Positions 15,823-23,754 of a stretch of 64,000 nt of DNA are shown one piece after another. The DNA is from DAOULT01 sp964646625 (lineage in GTDB: Bacteria; Chloroflexota; Anaerolineae; CAZYHC01): the NCBI GenBank assembly GCA_964646625.1, contig CAZYHC010000018.1, positions 1-64,000 on the forward strand. Reading direction: 5' to 3'. The notes beneath the pieces are model-generated. The model ran no database searches. It was not told the origin of the DNA and saw only the letters and a program-made list of their open reading frames with translations. The translations under genes and the position numbers were made by a program. The stretch's first letter is position 1. Each line of letters begins with the position of its first letter.

Positions 15823-17082
15823 TTAGTCTCTCTTGAACTTGCTGTAATCTGGCTCCCGGTAGCTGGAACGGCCCAGGCCCTCGATGTCGAGCAGCGCCCT
15901 GACCTTCAGGGGCAGGCCGAAGAGATTGATGAACCCCTGGGCGTCTTTCTGCTCGTACACGTCGTCCTGGCCGAAGGTGGCGAAATCCTCGCGATAGAGG
16001 GTATAGGGAGACTTGCGGCCCACCGGGACACAACTGCCCTTGTAGAGTTTGAGCCGAACCGTGCCCGTTACCCGTTCCTGGGTCTTGGCCACAAAGGCGT
16101 CCAGGCTCTCCCGCAGAGGAGTAAACCACTGGCCGTAATAGACCAACTCCGCGTAGCGTGGGGCGATGACCTCTTTGTAATGCAAGGTCTCCCGATCCAG
16201 GGTCAGGCTTTCCAGTTCGCGGTGGGCGGTATAGAGGATCGTTCCGCCCGGCGTCTCGTAGACGCCGCGGGACTTCATGCCCACCAGGCGATTCTCCACC
16301 AGATCGGCTCGCCCTACGCCATAGGCCCCACCCAGGTCGTTGAGTTTGGTCACCAGTTCCACCGGCCCGTAGGCTACGCCGTCGATGCGCTTAGGCACAC
16401 CCTCTTTAAAATCGATCTCCAGGTAAAGGGGTTCGTCGGGGGCCTTTTCTGGAGCCACGGTCAGGACAAACATATCCTCTTCCGGTTCGCTCCAGGGGTC
16501 CTCCAGGATACCCCCTTCGTGGCTGAGGTGCCAGATGTTGCGGTCACGGCTGTAGATGGATCGCTCGGTAGCGGTTACGGGCACGTTGTGGGCGGCGGCG
16601 TATTTCAGGGCATCCTCGCGGGAGCGGATTTCCCACTCGCGCCAGGGGGCCACCACTTTCAGCCTGGGGTTCAGGGCTTTATAGGTCAGCTCGAAGCGCA
16701 CCTGGTCGTTGCCTTTGCCCGTGCAGCCGTGAGCCACGGCGTCCGCTCCTTCCTGCTCGGCGACCTCCACCTGGTATTTGGCGATGATCGGCCGGGCGAA
16801 GGAGGTGCCCAGCAGATACTTGCGCTCGTAGATCGCCCCGGCCATCATGGTCGGGAAGGCATATTCGGTCAGAAATTCTTCCCGCAGGTCCTTGATAAAA
16901 ATTTTGCTGGCTCCGCTGGCCAGGGCTTTCCCCTCCAGACCCTCCAGCTCCTCTCCCTGGCCCAGATCGGCCGTGCAGGCGACGACCTCACAGCCGTAGT
17001 TCTCTATCAGCCAGGGGATGATCACCGAGGTATCCAGCCCCCCGGAATAAGCCAATACTACTTTTTTGACTTCACCTTTCAT
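15823..17082 (-). CDS. argG: argininosuccinate synthase ArgG
   Basis: A 419-aa enzyme that joins citrulline and aspartate with ATP. The P-loop-like KVVLAYSGGLDTSVIIPWL at the start, HGCTGKGNDQVRFE for ATP/citrulline binding and SIYSRDRNIWHLSHEGG are all present and length is normal. ATG is preceded by AGGGAGGATGATATC. A hairpin with a U-tract lies in the preceding gap. argH and argF are not in this window. Confidence 0.98.
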   Translation of the reverse strand: MKGEVKKVVLAYSGGLDTSVIIPWLIENYGCEVVACTADLGQGEELEGLEGKALASGASKIFIKDLREEFLTEYAFPTMMAGAIYERKYLLGTSFARPIIAKYQVEVAEQEGADAVAHGCTGKGNDQVRFELTYKALNPRLKVVAPWREWEIRSREDALKYAAAHNVPVTATERSIYSRDRNIWHLSHEGGILEDPWSEPEEDMFVLTVAPEKAPDEPLYLEIDFKEGVPKRIDGVAYGPVELVTKLNDLGGAYGVGRADLVENRLVGMKSRGVYETPGGTILYTAHRELESLTLDRETLHYKEVIAPRYAELVYYGQWFTPLRESLDAFVAKTQERVTGTVRLKLYKGSCVPVGRKSPYTLYREDFATFGQDDVYEQKDAQGFINLFGLPLKVRALLDIEGLGRSSYREPDYSKFKRD

Positions 17083-17110
17083 GATATCATCCTCCCTAAA
17101 TCAAATTTGA

Positions 17111-17151
17111 CAAAAACGGACGAGCCCAAAAACATAGAGACATACTCGTCC
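17111..17151 (-). terminator. terminator or attenuator hairpin before argG
   Basis: On the minus strand GGACGAG, a loop of about 20 bases, GCTCGTCC, then GTTTTTG. It lies between the small gene at 17187 and argG, so it could end the upstream transcript or attenuate entry into argG. Confidence 0.6.
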
Positions 17152-17186
17152 ACCGTGTACAAAGAAGCCAAGAACGGGCTATCCTC

Positions 17187-17471
17187 TCAATCTTGATCAA
17201 AGCTGAAACAAGGTTTGCTCCCATCGGATGAGGTGGATGAGGAGCTTTTTTTGATCACCTTTAGCACCGGTTTCCCATCCTTCATGCTGGCTTCAGTAGC
17301 CATTTGTAATTTCAACTCAGCCAGTTCTGGATCGTCCTCCGGCAGAATGGCGATGTGGGCTCCATCGGGGATATGCTCTACCATTTCTGGATGCTCAAAA
17401 AGATATTCGAGAAACTCAAAACTTAAATCTATGTTCTTACTAACTATAATCTCATCGCGTTCATTGATCAT
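17187..17471 (-). CDS. conserved small protein, DUF5647-like
   Basis: A 94-aa soluble protein. It opens with a segment NIDLSFEFLEYLFEHPEMVE and then IPDGAHIAILPEDDPELAE, a pattern I associate with the DUF5647 family of short bacterial proteins of unknown function, often encoded beside toxin-antitoxin genes. The Ser-rich tail is probably disordered. It stands in the arginine region after the DMT transporter with a 60-base gap. No function is proposed. Confidence 0.55.
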   Translation of the reverse strand: MINERDEIIVSKNIDLSFEFLEYLFEHPEMVEHIPDGAHIAILPEDDPELAELKLQMATEASMKDGKPVLKVIKKSSSSTSSDGSKPCFSFDQD

Positions 17472-17531
17472 GTCGCCTCATCTCCTTTTCATATCGTTCA
17501 CGATACATTTTCCAGTTGGCTTTAATCCTGT

Positions 17532-18455
17532 TTAGCGTCTTCCCGAACGGGTCAGGTATATCCCCACAAAAATGACGACGGCCCCCACAATCTGCAGGAG
17601 GAAAATGTGCTCTCCCAGGGTGAGCCAGGCGGTGATAAGACCGACGACGGGCACCAGATTGGAGTAGACGGCGGTGCGCGCTCCGCCCACCTTGCCCACC
17701 CCCATATTCCAGATGATATAAGCCAGGGCGATACCCATGCTGCCGGAAAAGGCCAGCCCCAGCCAGCCTTTCCAGGAAACGATAGCCCAATCCTGGGCCA
17801 GCAGGGCCGGGATAGAACACAGGTCCAGAAAGAAGGTGCCAGAGAGCATGGCCATGGTCGTCACCTTCAGGGGGGAATAACGCTTCATGAGGGGCTTGCC
17901 CAGCACGGTGTATGCCGACCAGCACACCGCGCCCCCCAGGACGAGCAGGTCGCCCAACATCGTTCCTCCGACCAGGCTCAACTCCTGGCCGGAACAAAGG
18001 ACGATGGCCGCGATGCCCCCAAAGCACAGGAAAATGCCCAGCCAGGCCCATTTCCCCAGCCGCTCCAGGCCCAAAACCGTCCCCATGATGGACACAAAGA
18101 TGGGCGTGGTAGCCAGGATCAACGAGGAGTTTCCGGCCGTGGTCAGGTTGATGCCGGTGATGAAGAATAGTTGATAGAAGGTATTGCCGACGATCCCCAG
18201 CCCTGTCAGCCGCCACCAATCCTCCCTGGCAAAGCCGACGTCTCCCTCGATGAGCTTGAGCACGCTGAGGGTCAAGACCGAGGCCAGGGTAAAACGTAAG
18301 GAGTCGAAGGCCAAAGGCGACATCTCCGCCAGCGAGATCTTGACCACGGAGAAATTGACCCCCCAGATAAAGGCCATGCCCAACAGTACCAGGTCAATGA
18401 GGCTAAAAGTGGCCCTGGGCAGTTCGGTTTTAGAGACAGCTTGTGTTTGTTCCAT
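17532..18455 (-). CDS. DMT-superfamily transporter (two EamA domains)
   Basis: A 307-aa membrane protein with ten hydrophobic segments arranged as two EamA halves. The first half begins LVLLGMAFIWGVNFSVVK, the second LGGAVCWSAYTVLGKPLMKR, the usual internal repeat. Family members export amino acids or other metabolites. Its position between argG and the lysine/arginine genes suggests export of an amino acid or intermediate, but this is inference. It starts 12 bases after the stop of the TIM-barrel gene. Confidence 0.92.
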   Translation of the reverse strand: MEQTQAVSKTELPRATFSLIDLVLLGMAFIWGVNFSVVKISLAEMSPLAFDSLRFTLASVLTLSVLKLIEGDVGFAREDWWRLTGLGIVGNTFYQLFFITGINLTTAGNSSLILATTPIFVSIMGTVLGLERLGKWAWLGIFLCFGGIAAIVLCSGQELSLVGGTMLGDLLVLGGAVCWSAYTVLGKPLMKRYSPLKVTTMAMLSGTFFLDLCSIPALLAQDWAIVSWKGWLGLAFSGSMGIALAYIIWNMGVGKVGGARTAVYSNLVPVVGLITAWLTLGEHIFLLQIVGAVVIFVGIYLTRSGRR

Positions 18456-18467
18456 GATGTATAGGGT

Positions 18468-19391
18468 TCAGGTCGTTTCCAGGCGCTTAGTCTGATACAA
18501 CTCTTCCAGGTATCTCTTGCCTGCGAGCACCGCCTCCAAGCTGTTCTGCTGTTCCACCTCTATCACCTTGAGCACCCCGTCCCGCAGATAGGGGCCGATC
18601 ATGGCAAAGTCCATGTTGTCGGGGGTAGGCGCCTGGTGGTCGTAGTAGGGGTCGGCCATGCCGTGCAGGTGCGTTCCCAGGAGCACGTGGCCGTAGCGCC
18701 TCAGCCAATCCTCGTGCCGACACAACCCCATGCTTTCCTGCATCTGGCCGTGCCCGCAGTCGTGCCAGTAGCCGAGGTTATCTGCCCCCACTTCGTCCAG
18801 AACCAGGGCTAACTCGTCGAGGCCGGGCAGGCCGTAGTAATGATAGCGGTTCTCCAGGCCAAACTTGACGGTTGGATACAAGGGACAAACCTCCTTTAGA
18901 CTGCGGATCAACTGGGCCAGATAAGGCTCGACGGTGGCGTCACGCTGACGGCGGAGGTCGTCCATCCGTTCCCGCACCAGGCGAGGACTGGCTCCATTCC
19001 GGGCCTCCCACAGCAGGTGGCGGTAATCTTCGTTCCTGGCCTGGGCATGGTAGCCGCCGTGTACCACGATGGCCTTGGCCCCCAGCTTTTGGGCTGCCTG
19101 GGCCGTAGTCTTCAGGTGTTCAACGCTGAGTTTTCTCACCTCTTCGTCCAGGTCAGCCAGGTGATTGCCGTAGTGATCGTCAGGGGTCAGGGGAACGGTA
19201 TGCTCGGAGCAGACGTTGTGTAAGCTGGTAATGCGCAGCCCATAGCCACGCAGGTAGTTTTTAACTTCCTCGACGTTCAGGGGATGCACCCTGTGATTAA
19301 GCTCGAAGGCAAAGACCTCACGGGCCCGTAAAGTTCTCAACACGTCTTCCAGGGGTAGTTCAGGAAACCAGGCTGTGGATAAAGCGATCAA
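18468..19391 (-). CDS. sugar-phosphate isomerase/epimerase family (AP-endonuclease-2-like TIM barrel)
   Basis: A 307-aa xylose-isomerase-like barrel. The start chosen is the TTG that overlaps the stop of the upstream acetyltransferase as TTGA; the protein then begins MIALSTAWFPELPLEDVL. Metal-binding residues are visible in AIVVHGGYH, KFGLENRYHYYG, WHDCGHGQ and GTHLHGMADPY, and a final VIEVEQQ. The substrate is unknown. The longer frame from 19466 lies inside the acetyltransferase gene and is rejected. Translational coupling with an ArgA-like gene places it in the amino-acid operon. Confidence 0.85.
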   Translation of the reverse strand: MIALSTAWFPELPLEDVLRTLRAREVFAFELNHRVHPLNVEEVKNYLRGYGLRITSLHNVCSEHTVPLTPDDHYGNHLADLDEEVRKLSVEHLKTTAQAAQKLGAKAIVVHGGYHAQARNEDYRHLLWEARNGASPRLVRERMDDLRRQRDATVEPYLAQLIRSLKEVCPLYPTVKFGLENRYHYYGLPGLDELALVLDEVGADNLGYWHDCGHGQMQESMGLCRHEDWLRRYGHVLLGTHLHGMADPYYDHQAPTPDNMDFAMIGPYLRDGVLKVIEVEQQNSLEAVLAGKRYLEELYQTKRLETT

Positions 19392-19867
19392 TTGTGCACC
19401 TCTCTGATGACGGCTATTTCGTCGCAATTGTTGGGGAACTTGATGCAGTCGATGCAATCGACCCAAATCTTGCGCGGCAGTTCGTCCTTGTCGATGAGCT
19501 TGAAGCCCATCTTCTCGAAGAAGCCCGGCACGTAGGTCAGGGCGAACACGAGGGGCAATCCGATCTCCCTGGCTTCGTCCAGCAGATGGTTCACCATTAA
19601 ACGGCCCAGGCCGTCATTCCGTCGCTCCTTAACTACGGCCAGCGACCTGATCTCTGCCAGGTCTTCCCACAGGACGTGCAAGGCCCCACACCCCACGATT
19701 TGACCCTCTTCCTCCAACACCACAAAATCGCGAATGTTCTGATAGATCTGGTTTTGGGATTTGGGCAGCATCTCACCCCGGCGGGCGTAAAGATTGACCA
19801 GGTTGAATATCTCCAGACAGTCTTGCACTCTGGCTTTGCGAATGATGATGTGATCGCAATCCGACAA
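19388..19867 (-). CDS. GNAT N-acetyltransferase, probable short ArgA (acetylglutamate synthase)
   Basis: A 159-aa GNAT enzyme. IIRKARVQDCLEIFNLVNLY, RSLAVVKERRNDGLGRLMV (acetyl-CoA loop R/Q-x-x-G-x-G/A) and the C-terminal PRKIWVDCIDC are characteristic of the short ArgA-type acetyltransferases used in several phyla in place of the kinase-fused form. It would acetylate glutamate to start arginine synthesis. Four conserved Cys near the C-terminus are typical. It sits directly downstream of argD and no argJ is visible, which supports the role. Confidence 0.82.
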   Translation of the reverse strand: MSDCDHIIIRKARVQDCLEIFNLVNLYARRGEMLPKSQNQIYQNIRDFVVLEEEGQIVGCGALHVLWEDLAEIRSLAVVKERRNDGLGRLMVNHLLDEAREIGLPLVFALTYVPGFFEKMGFKLIDKDELPRKIWVDCIDCIKFPNNCDEIAVIREVHN

Positions 19868-19899
19868 TCTACAGAGCTCCTTTCTTCTCTCGTTTCACC

Positions 19900-19934
19900 A
19901 ATCCGTGAAATCCGTGATCCTAATCTGTGTCAGC
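19900..19934. repeat. R2 repeat at the end of argD
   Basis: AATCCGTGAAATCCGTGATC then CTAATCTGTGTCAGC. The argD stop and its last four codons fall inside this R2 copy. Confidence 0.8.
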
Positions 19935-21134
19935 CTTTCCTCCGATTTTGCTGAAAGCAGTTTCCAATCTCTCTACAAACAGGTCAATGTATTCCATCTC
20001 TACGATGAGGGGCGGCACTATCCGGACCACGTTCTCGCCGGCCGGAGCGACGACGATCCCCTCTTCGTAGCCCGCGGCCACCACATCGGCGGCGGGCACC
20101 CTGGTCTGAAGGCCCCACATCAGGCCCCGCCCTCGTATCTCTTCGATAGGCGCGCCCTGGGTCTGGAGGGCTTCCAGTCTGGAGCGCAGGTGTTCCCCTT
20201 TGTCCCGCACGGCGGCCAGGAAGCCCTGGTCGTTGATGCGGTTGAAAACCACCTGGGCCACCTGACAGATAAGCGCGTTGGCGGCGAAGGTGCTGCCGTG
20301 GTCGCCCGGCCCCATCACGGCGGCCACCCTGTCGGTGACCAGGACAACCCCGATGGGCAGCCCCCCACCCAACGGCTTAGCCAGGGCCATGATATCTGGC
20401 TCAACCTGGTAATACTGGTAGGCCCATAGGTAGCCCGTCCGCCCCAGGCCACATTGTATTTCGTCGAAGATGAGCAGGGCGTCGTTCTCGTCGCAGAACC
20501 GGCGCAAGGCCTGCAAGAAATCCTGTTGAGCTGGATTTACTCCGCCTTCGCCCTGGATAGGCTCGACGATCACCGCACAGGTGGTTTGGTCGATGGCCTG
20601 CCGGGCCGAAGCCACGTCGTTGAAGTCGGCGAAGACCACCCCCGGCAGGAGGGGCTCGAAAGGCTGGCGATACTTCTGGCGCGAGGTAGTAGACAACGCC
20701 CCAAAGGTGCGACCGTGAAAGGAGCCGCTGAAGGCCACAATTTTGTGCTTGCCTTCGCCGAATCCAGTGAGGGCCCACTTGCGGGCGAACTTGAGGGCGC
20801 CTTCGATGGCTTCCGTGCCGGAGTTGCAGAAGAAAACCCGGTCGGCAAAAGAATTCTCCACCAGCAACCGGGCCAGATGGGCGTGCGGGATGGTGTGATA
20901 CAGGTTGGAGACGTGCATCAGCTTACGGCTCTGCTCCTCGATGGCCGCCAGCACTGCGCTATCGCCGTAGCCCAGAGCGTTGACGGCAATGCCGGCCACG
21001 AAGTCCAGGTACTCCTTTCCCTCGGTGTCGTACAGGTAAACCCCTTCGCCCCTTTCCAGGACGAAATCGGGGCGCTTGTAGGTCTGGAGCACGTATTTCT
21101 TCTCTAGATCGATGATCTCCTGCGCGATGGTCAT
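19920..21134 (-). CDS. argD: acetylornithine aminotransferase ArgD
   Basis: A 404-aa fold-type I PLP aminotransferase that makes N-acetylornithine from acetylglutamate semialdehyde. FCNSGTEAIEGALKFAR, the PLP region FDEIQCGLGRTG and the lysine of MALAKPLGGGLPIG are present. GAGGAGGAAAAGGATC precedes the ATG. Its last residues (KADTD) are encoded by an R2 repeat. It is related to LysJ at 24953 but has the ArgD position between argB and the acetyltransferase. Confidence 0.95.
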   Translation of the reverse strand: MTIAQEIIDLEKKYVLQTYKRPDFVLERGEGVYLYDTEGKEYLDFVAGIAVNALGYGDSAVLAAIEEQSRKLMHVSNLYHTIPHAHLARLLVENSFADRVFFCNSGTEAIEGALKFARKWALTGFGEGKHKIVAFSGSFHGRTFGALSTTSRQKYRQPFEPLLPGVVFADFNDVASARQAIDQTTCAVIVEPIQGEGGVNPAQQDFLQALRRFCDENDALLIFDEIQCGLGRTGYLWAYQYYQVEPDIMALAKPLGGGLPIGVVLVTDRVAAVMGPGDHGSTFAANALICQVAQVVFNRINDQGFLAAVRDKGEHLRSRLEALQTQGAPIEEIRGRGLMWGLQTRVPAADVVAAGYEEGIVVAPAGENVVRIVPPLIVEMEYIDLFVERLETAFSKIGGKADTD

Positions 21135-21153
21135 GATCCTTTTCCTCCTCTTC

Positions 21154-21186
21154 AGGTGCCTGGCACTTCCAAAGTGCCAGGCACCT
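21154..21186. repeat. R1 palindrome between argB and argD
   Basis: AGGTGCCTGGCACTT, CCA, AAGTGCCAGGCACCT: a perfect 15-bp inverted repeat with a 3-base centre. This is the R1 consensus form. Confidence 0.95.
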
Positions 21187-21212
21187 TCACTTTGATTATA
21201 AGTTTCACTACA

Positions 21213-21989
21213 TTACATCCTCACCACCGTGCCCGATCCCTGCCGCAGGCCGTCCAGGTCGGTGATGCGTACCTCCCGCACCCCGCCGGCCACCGCCTCC
21301 AGCGCGGAACGCACCTTGGGCACCATGCCCCCGTAGATTTTGCCCTCTTCGACCAGGGTTTCGACCTGGTTCACGGTCAGCCGGGGCACCAGTTGGCCGT
21401 CGATAAGCACGCCGGGCACGTTGCTGACGAAAACCAGCGCCGCGGCGCCCAGAGCCACCGCTACGGCCAGGGCCGCGTGGTCGGCGTTAACGTTGTAGGT
21501 GCGGCCATCCAGCCCCAGGGAGATGGGAGACACGACGGGCACCACCCCCTGCTCGATCAGGGTATTCAGCCCCCCAGGATGCACCTCCACGATGCGCCCT
21601 ACCCAGCCCAGGTCTCCGGCGGGGTGGGTCATCCTCTCCACGCGGATGAGGCCCCAATCGACCCCGCTGAGGCCCACCGCCGGCACGTCGGCGGCCACCA
21701 GCCGGGCCACCAGCCGTTTGTTGACCAGGCCGGAGAGAACCATCTCCGCCACTTTCAGCGACTCGTCGTCGGTGACGCGCAAACCCTCCACGAAACGGGG
21801 CACCAGTCCCAAACACTCCTGGAGGTGGGCGATCTCCTTGCCCCCGCCGTGCACGATGACCGGGACGGTCTCCACCAGGTGCCTGGCACTTCCAAAGTGC
21901 CAGGCACCTTTGATGGTTTCTACGAAACCAGACAGAAAATCGGGATCGTCTGCCTCGTTGCCGCCGATTTTGATAACAGTAGTGCTCAC
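21213..21989 (-). CDS. argB: acetylglutamate kinase ArgB with an R1-encoded insert
   Basis: A 258-aa amino-acid kinase that phosphorylates N-acetylglutamate. The start chosen is GTG at 21989, which has GGAGGATAGA upstream; the ATG four codons earlier contains that site. VIKIGGN, VIVHGGGKEI, then FVSNVPGVL and the NVNADHAALAVAVALGA region match ArgB. Between the first strand and the GGG loop, an R1 palindrome of exactly 33 bases is inserted in frame, adding about 11 residues (KGAWHFGSARHL) where related enzymes have a short helix. The rest is intact, so the enzyme is probably active. Confidence 0.93.
   Translation of the reverse strand: MSTTVIKIGGNEADDPDFLSGFVETIKGAWHFGSARHLVETVPVIVHGGGKEIAHLQECLGLVPRFVEGLRVTDDESLKVAEMVLSGLVNKRLVARLVAADVPAVGLSGVDWGLIRVERMTHPAGDLGWVGRIVEVHPGGLNTLIEQGVVPVVSPISLGLDGRTYNVNADHAALAVAVALGAAALVFVSNVPGVLIDGQLVPRLTVNQVETLVEEGKIYGGMVPKVRSALEAVAGGVREVRITDLDGLRQGSGTVVRM
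21877..21909. repeat. R1 palindrome inside the argB coding sequence
   Basis: The same 33-bp palindrome as at 21154, base for base, but inside argB and in frame. It codes for about 11 residues on the minus strand. Confidence 0.95.
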
Positions 21990-22004
21990 TCTATCCTCCA
22001 TCCT

Positions 22005-22094
22005 TCAGGCATCTCCCCGCTGCGAAGCGTCGAAGATGGTCAACCCCACCAGCCTGTCACCTCTGTACCTGAGCAACACCCCATCGTCTCTCAT
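22005..22094 (-). pseudogene. remnant of a DUF2283-like protein
   Basis: A 29-codon frame fills the gap between argC and argB. Its peptide reads MRDDGVLLRYRGDRLVGLTI and then FDASQRGDA, which resembles the C-terminal strands of DUF2283 proteins ('...GVilryr.d.lvGitIldas'). The N-terminal half of that family is absent. It has no clear ribosome site. Most likely a leftover of a small gene lost from the operon. Confidence 0.45.
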
Positions 22095-22099
22095 TAATC

Positions 22100-23116
22100 T
22101 CAGACTTTTAGCCCCATCCCCTCGTCCAGCCCGAACATCACGTTCATGTTCTGCACCGCCTGGCCGGAGGCGCCTTTGATCAGGTTATCGATGGCCGAGA
22201 CGACGATGTAATGCCTATCCTCTACCTGGGTCAGAGAGATAACACAGCGGTTGGTGCCCACCACGTATTTCAGATTAGCCAGCCTGCCGCCGGGCAGTAC
22301 GTGGACGAAAGGCTCGTCCTGGTAGGTGCGATTGTAGAGGTTCAACAGGTCGTCGAGGCTGTGGCCCGCCTTGAGCTTTACATAAATAGTAGACACGATG
22401 CCCTGGTTGAGGGGCATGAGGTGCGGGGCGAAGGTGACGTGGTAGGGGCCACCCCCGGCCCGGTTCAACTCCTGCTCCATCTCGCTGATGTGGCGGTGGC
22501 TGTGGCCGATGTTGTAGGGCGAAACGTTCTCGTTGGCTTCCACGAAATGGGTGGTCAGCTTCAGGCCGCGCCCGGCCCCGGAGACGCCCGACTTGGCATC
22601 CACGATGATCCGTCTTTCGGCTAACAGATCGTTTTTCGCCAGGGGGTAAAGGGCCAGGATCACGCTGGTAGGATAGCAGCCCGGGTTGGCTACCAGACGA
22701 GCCTCTTTGATTTCGCTCCGGTAAATTTCCGGCAGGCCGTAGATGGCCTCTTTCAGCAACTCCCTGGCCGTGTGGGGGGTGTTGTACCAGTATTCGTAAG
22801 CGTCGGGATCGGTCAGGCGAAAGTCGGCGCTGAGGTCGATGGTCCGCACTCCGGCGGCGCAAACCTGGGCCACCTTATCCATCGAGGCGGCGTGAGGCAG
22901 GCACAGAAAAGCCAGGTTTGCATCTGTCAGAGGAGCTTCGGCGGCGGGAACCAGGGTGATATCGTCGTAGGGACAGGCGAAAACGTCGGAGAGCCTTTGT
23001 CCGGCGTAGCTTTCGGAAGTGGCGAACACGATGCGGCTCTGCGGATGGTTGAGCAGGATCTTGATCAGTTCGTAGCCTGTATACCCTGTGGCTCCAAAGA
23101 TACCGATGTTTAACAT
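22100..23116 (-). CDS. argC: N-acetyl-gamma-glutamyl-phosphate reductase ArgC
   Basis: A 338-aa NADPH-dependent reductase. The Rossmann start MLNIGIFGATGYTGYELIKI, the active-site Cys in VANPGCYPTSVI and the SGVSGAGRGLKL region mark ArgC. The ATG at 23116 has AGGAGG 12 bases upstream; a TTG four codons earlier touches that site and is less likely. It precedes argB. Its paralogue LysY is at 27552. Confidence 0.95.
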   Translation of the reverse strand: MLNIGIFGATGYTGYELIKILLNHPQSRIVFATSESYAGQRLSDVFACPYDDITLVPAAEAPLTDANLAFLCLPHAASMDKVAQVCAAGVRTIDLSADFRLTDPDAYEYWYNTPHTARELLKEAIYGLPEIYRSEIKEARLVANPGCYPTSVILALYPLAKNDLLAERRIIVDAKSGVSGAGRGLKLTTHFVEANENVSPYNIGHSHRHISEMEQELNRAGGGPYHVTFAPHLMPLNQGIVSTIYVKLKAGHSLDDLLNLYNRTYQDEPFVHVLPGGRLANLKYVVGTNRCVISLTQVEDRHYIVVSAIDNLIKGASGQAVQNMNVMFGLDEGMGLKV

Positions 23117-23149
23117 AGTTTCTACCAACCTCCTATTCTTATCCTCTAC

Positions 23150-23182
23150 AGGTGCCTGGCACTTCCGAAGTGCCAGGCACCT
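23150..23182. repeat. R1 palindrome upstream of argC
   Basis: AGGTGCCTGGCACTT, CCG, AAGTGCCAGGCACCT. It separates argC from the LOG-family gene. Confidence 0.95.
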
Positions 23183-23189
23183 GGCGTCC

Positions 23190-23723
23190 TTATTTCAGGA
23201 GTGATCTCTTCAACTCCTCCACCGCCTGTTGCGGCGTTTCGACCACCTTGAGGAGAGCAAAGTCCCGTTCTTTGATGTAAGCCTCCTGGGCCAGCACGTC
23301 CATGATCTTGTGCCAGTGTTCTCCCAGCAAAAGGAAGGGCTTGGGAGGAATAACCCCCACCTGGAGCAGGGTCCAGGTCAGGCTCACCTCGGTCAGGGTG
23401 CCGATGCCGCCCTTGAGGGCGATACGCCCATCGCAGGCGGTGGTCAGGCGTTCCAGCCTGGGGACCATGGTCGGCATCCTGATTTCCTCGTCCAGCCAGG
23501 GGTTGGCCCGCCGGTTGAAGACGTCCACCGTGACGCCGATGACCCGCCCGCCCTCCTCCTTCACCCCCCGGCTGACGGCCTCCATCGTGCCGTAGTAGCC
23601 GCCGTTCATGACGGTGAAACCGGCCTGGGCCAAAAGTCGTCCCAGCAGGTGGGCCTCCTCGTAGCCGGGGCTACCTTCCGGCGACTGTGAGCTGCCAAAA
23701 ACGCTGATGATCTTTTCGCGCAT
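23190..23723 (-). CDS. LOG-family (lysine-decarboxylase-like) protein
   Basis: A 177-aa Rossmann-like protein. The family motif appears as LKGGIGTLTEVSLTW (GGxGTxxE), with VMNGGYYGTMEAVSRG earlier. Plant and bacterial LOG proteins release cytokinin bases from their monophosphates; bacterial homologues are often misnamed lysine decarboxylases. The presence in a lysine/arginine operon does not prove a link to lysine. It follows lysK by 31 bases. Confidence 0.85.
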   Translation of the reverse strand: MREKIISVFGSSQSPEGSPGYEEAHLLGRLLAQAGFTVMNGGYYGTMEAVSRGVKEEGGRVIGVTVDVFNRRANPWLDEEIRMPTMVPRLERLTTACDGRIALKGGIGTLTEVSLTWTLLQVGVIPPKPFLLLGEHWHKIMDVLAQEAYIKERDFALLKVVETPQQAVEELKRSLLK

Positions 23724-23754
23724 GTCGCGTGGTTTACCTCCAGTCCATCCTCCT

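Noticed and set aside
15821..16129. N-terminal extension of the aldo/keto reductase
   Set aside because: It lies wholly inside argG; the family starts at MRYRKFG.
23190..23723. lysine decarboxylase role for the LOG-family gene
   Set aside because: The family name is a historical misannotation; GGxGTxxE marks LOG proteins, and the lysine context alone is not evidence.
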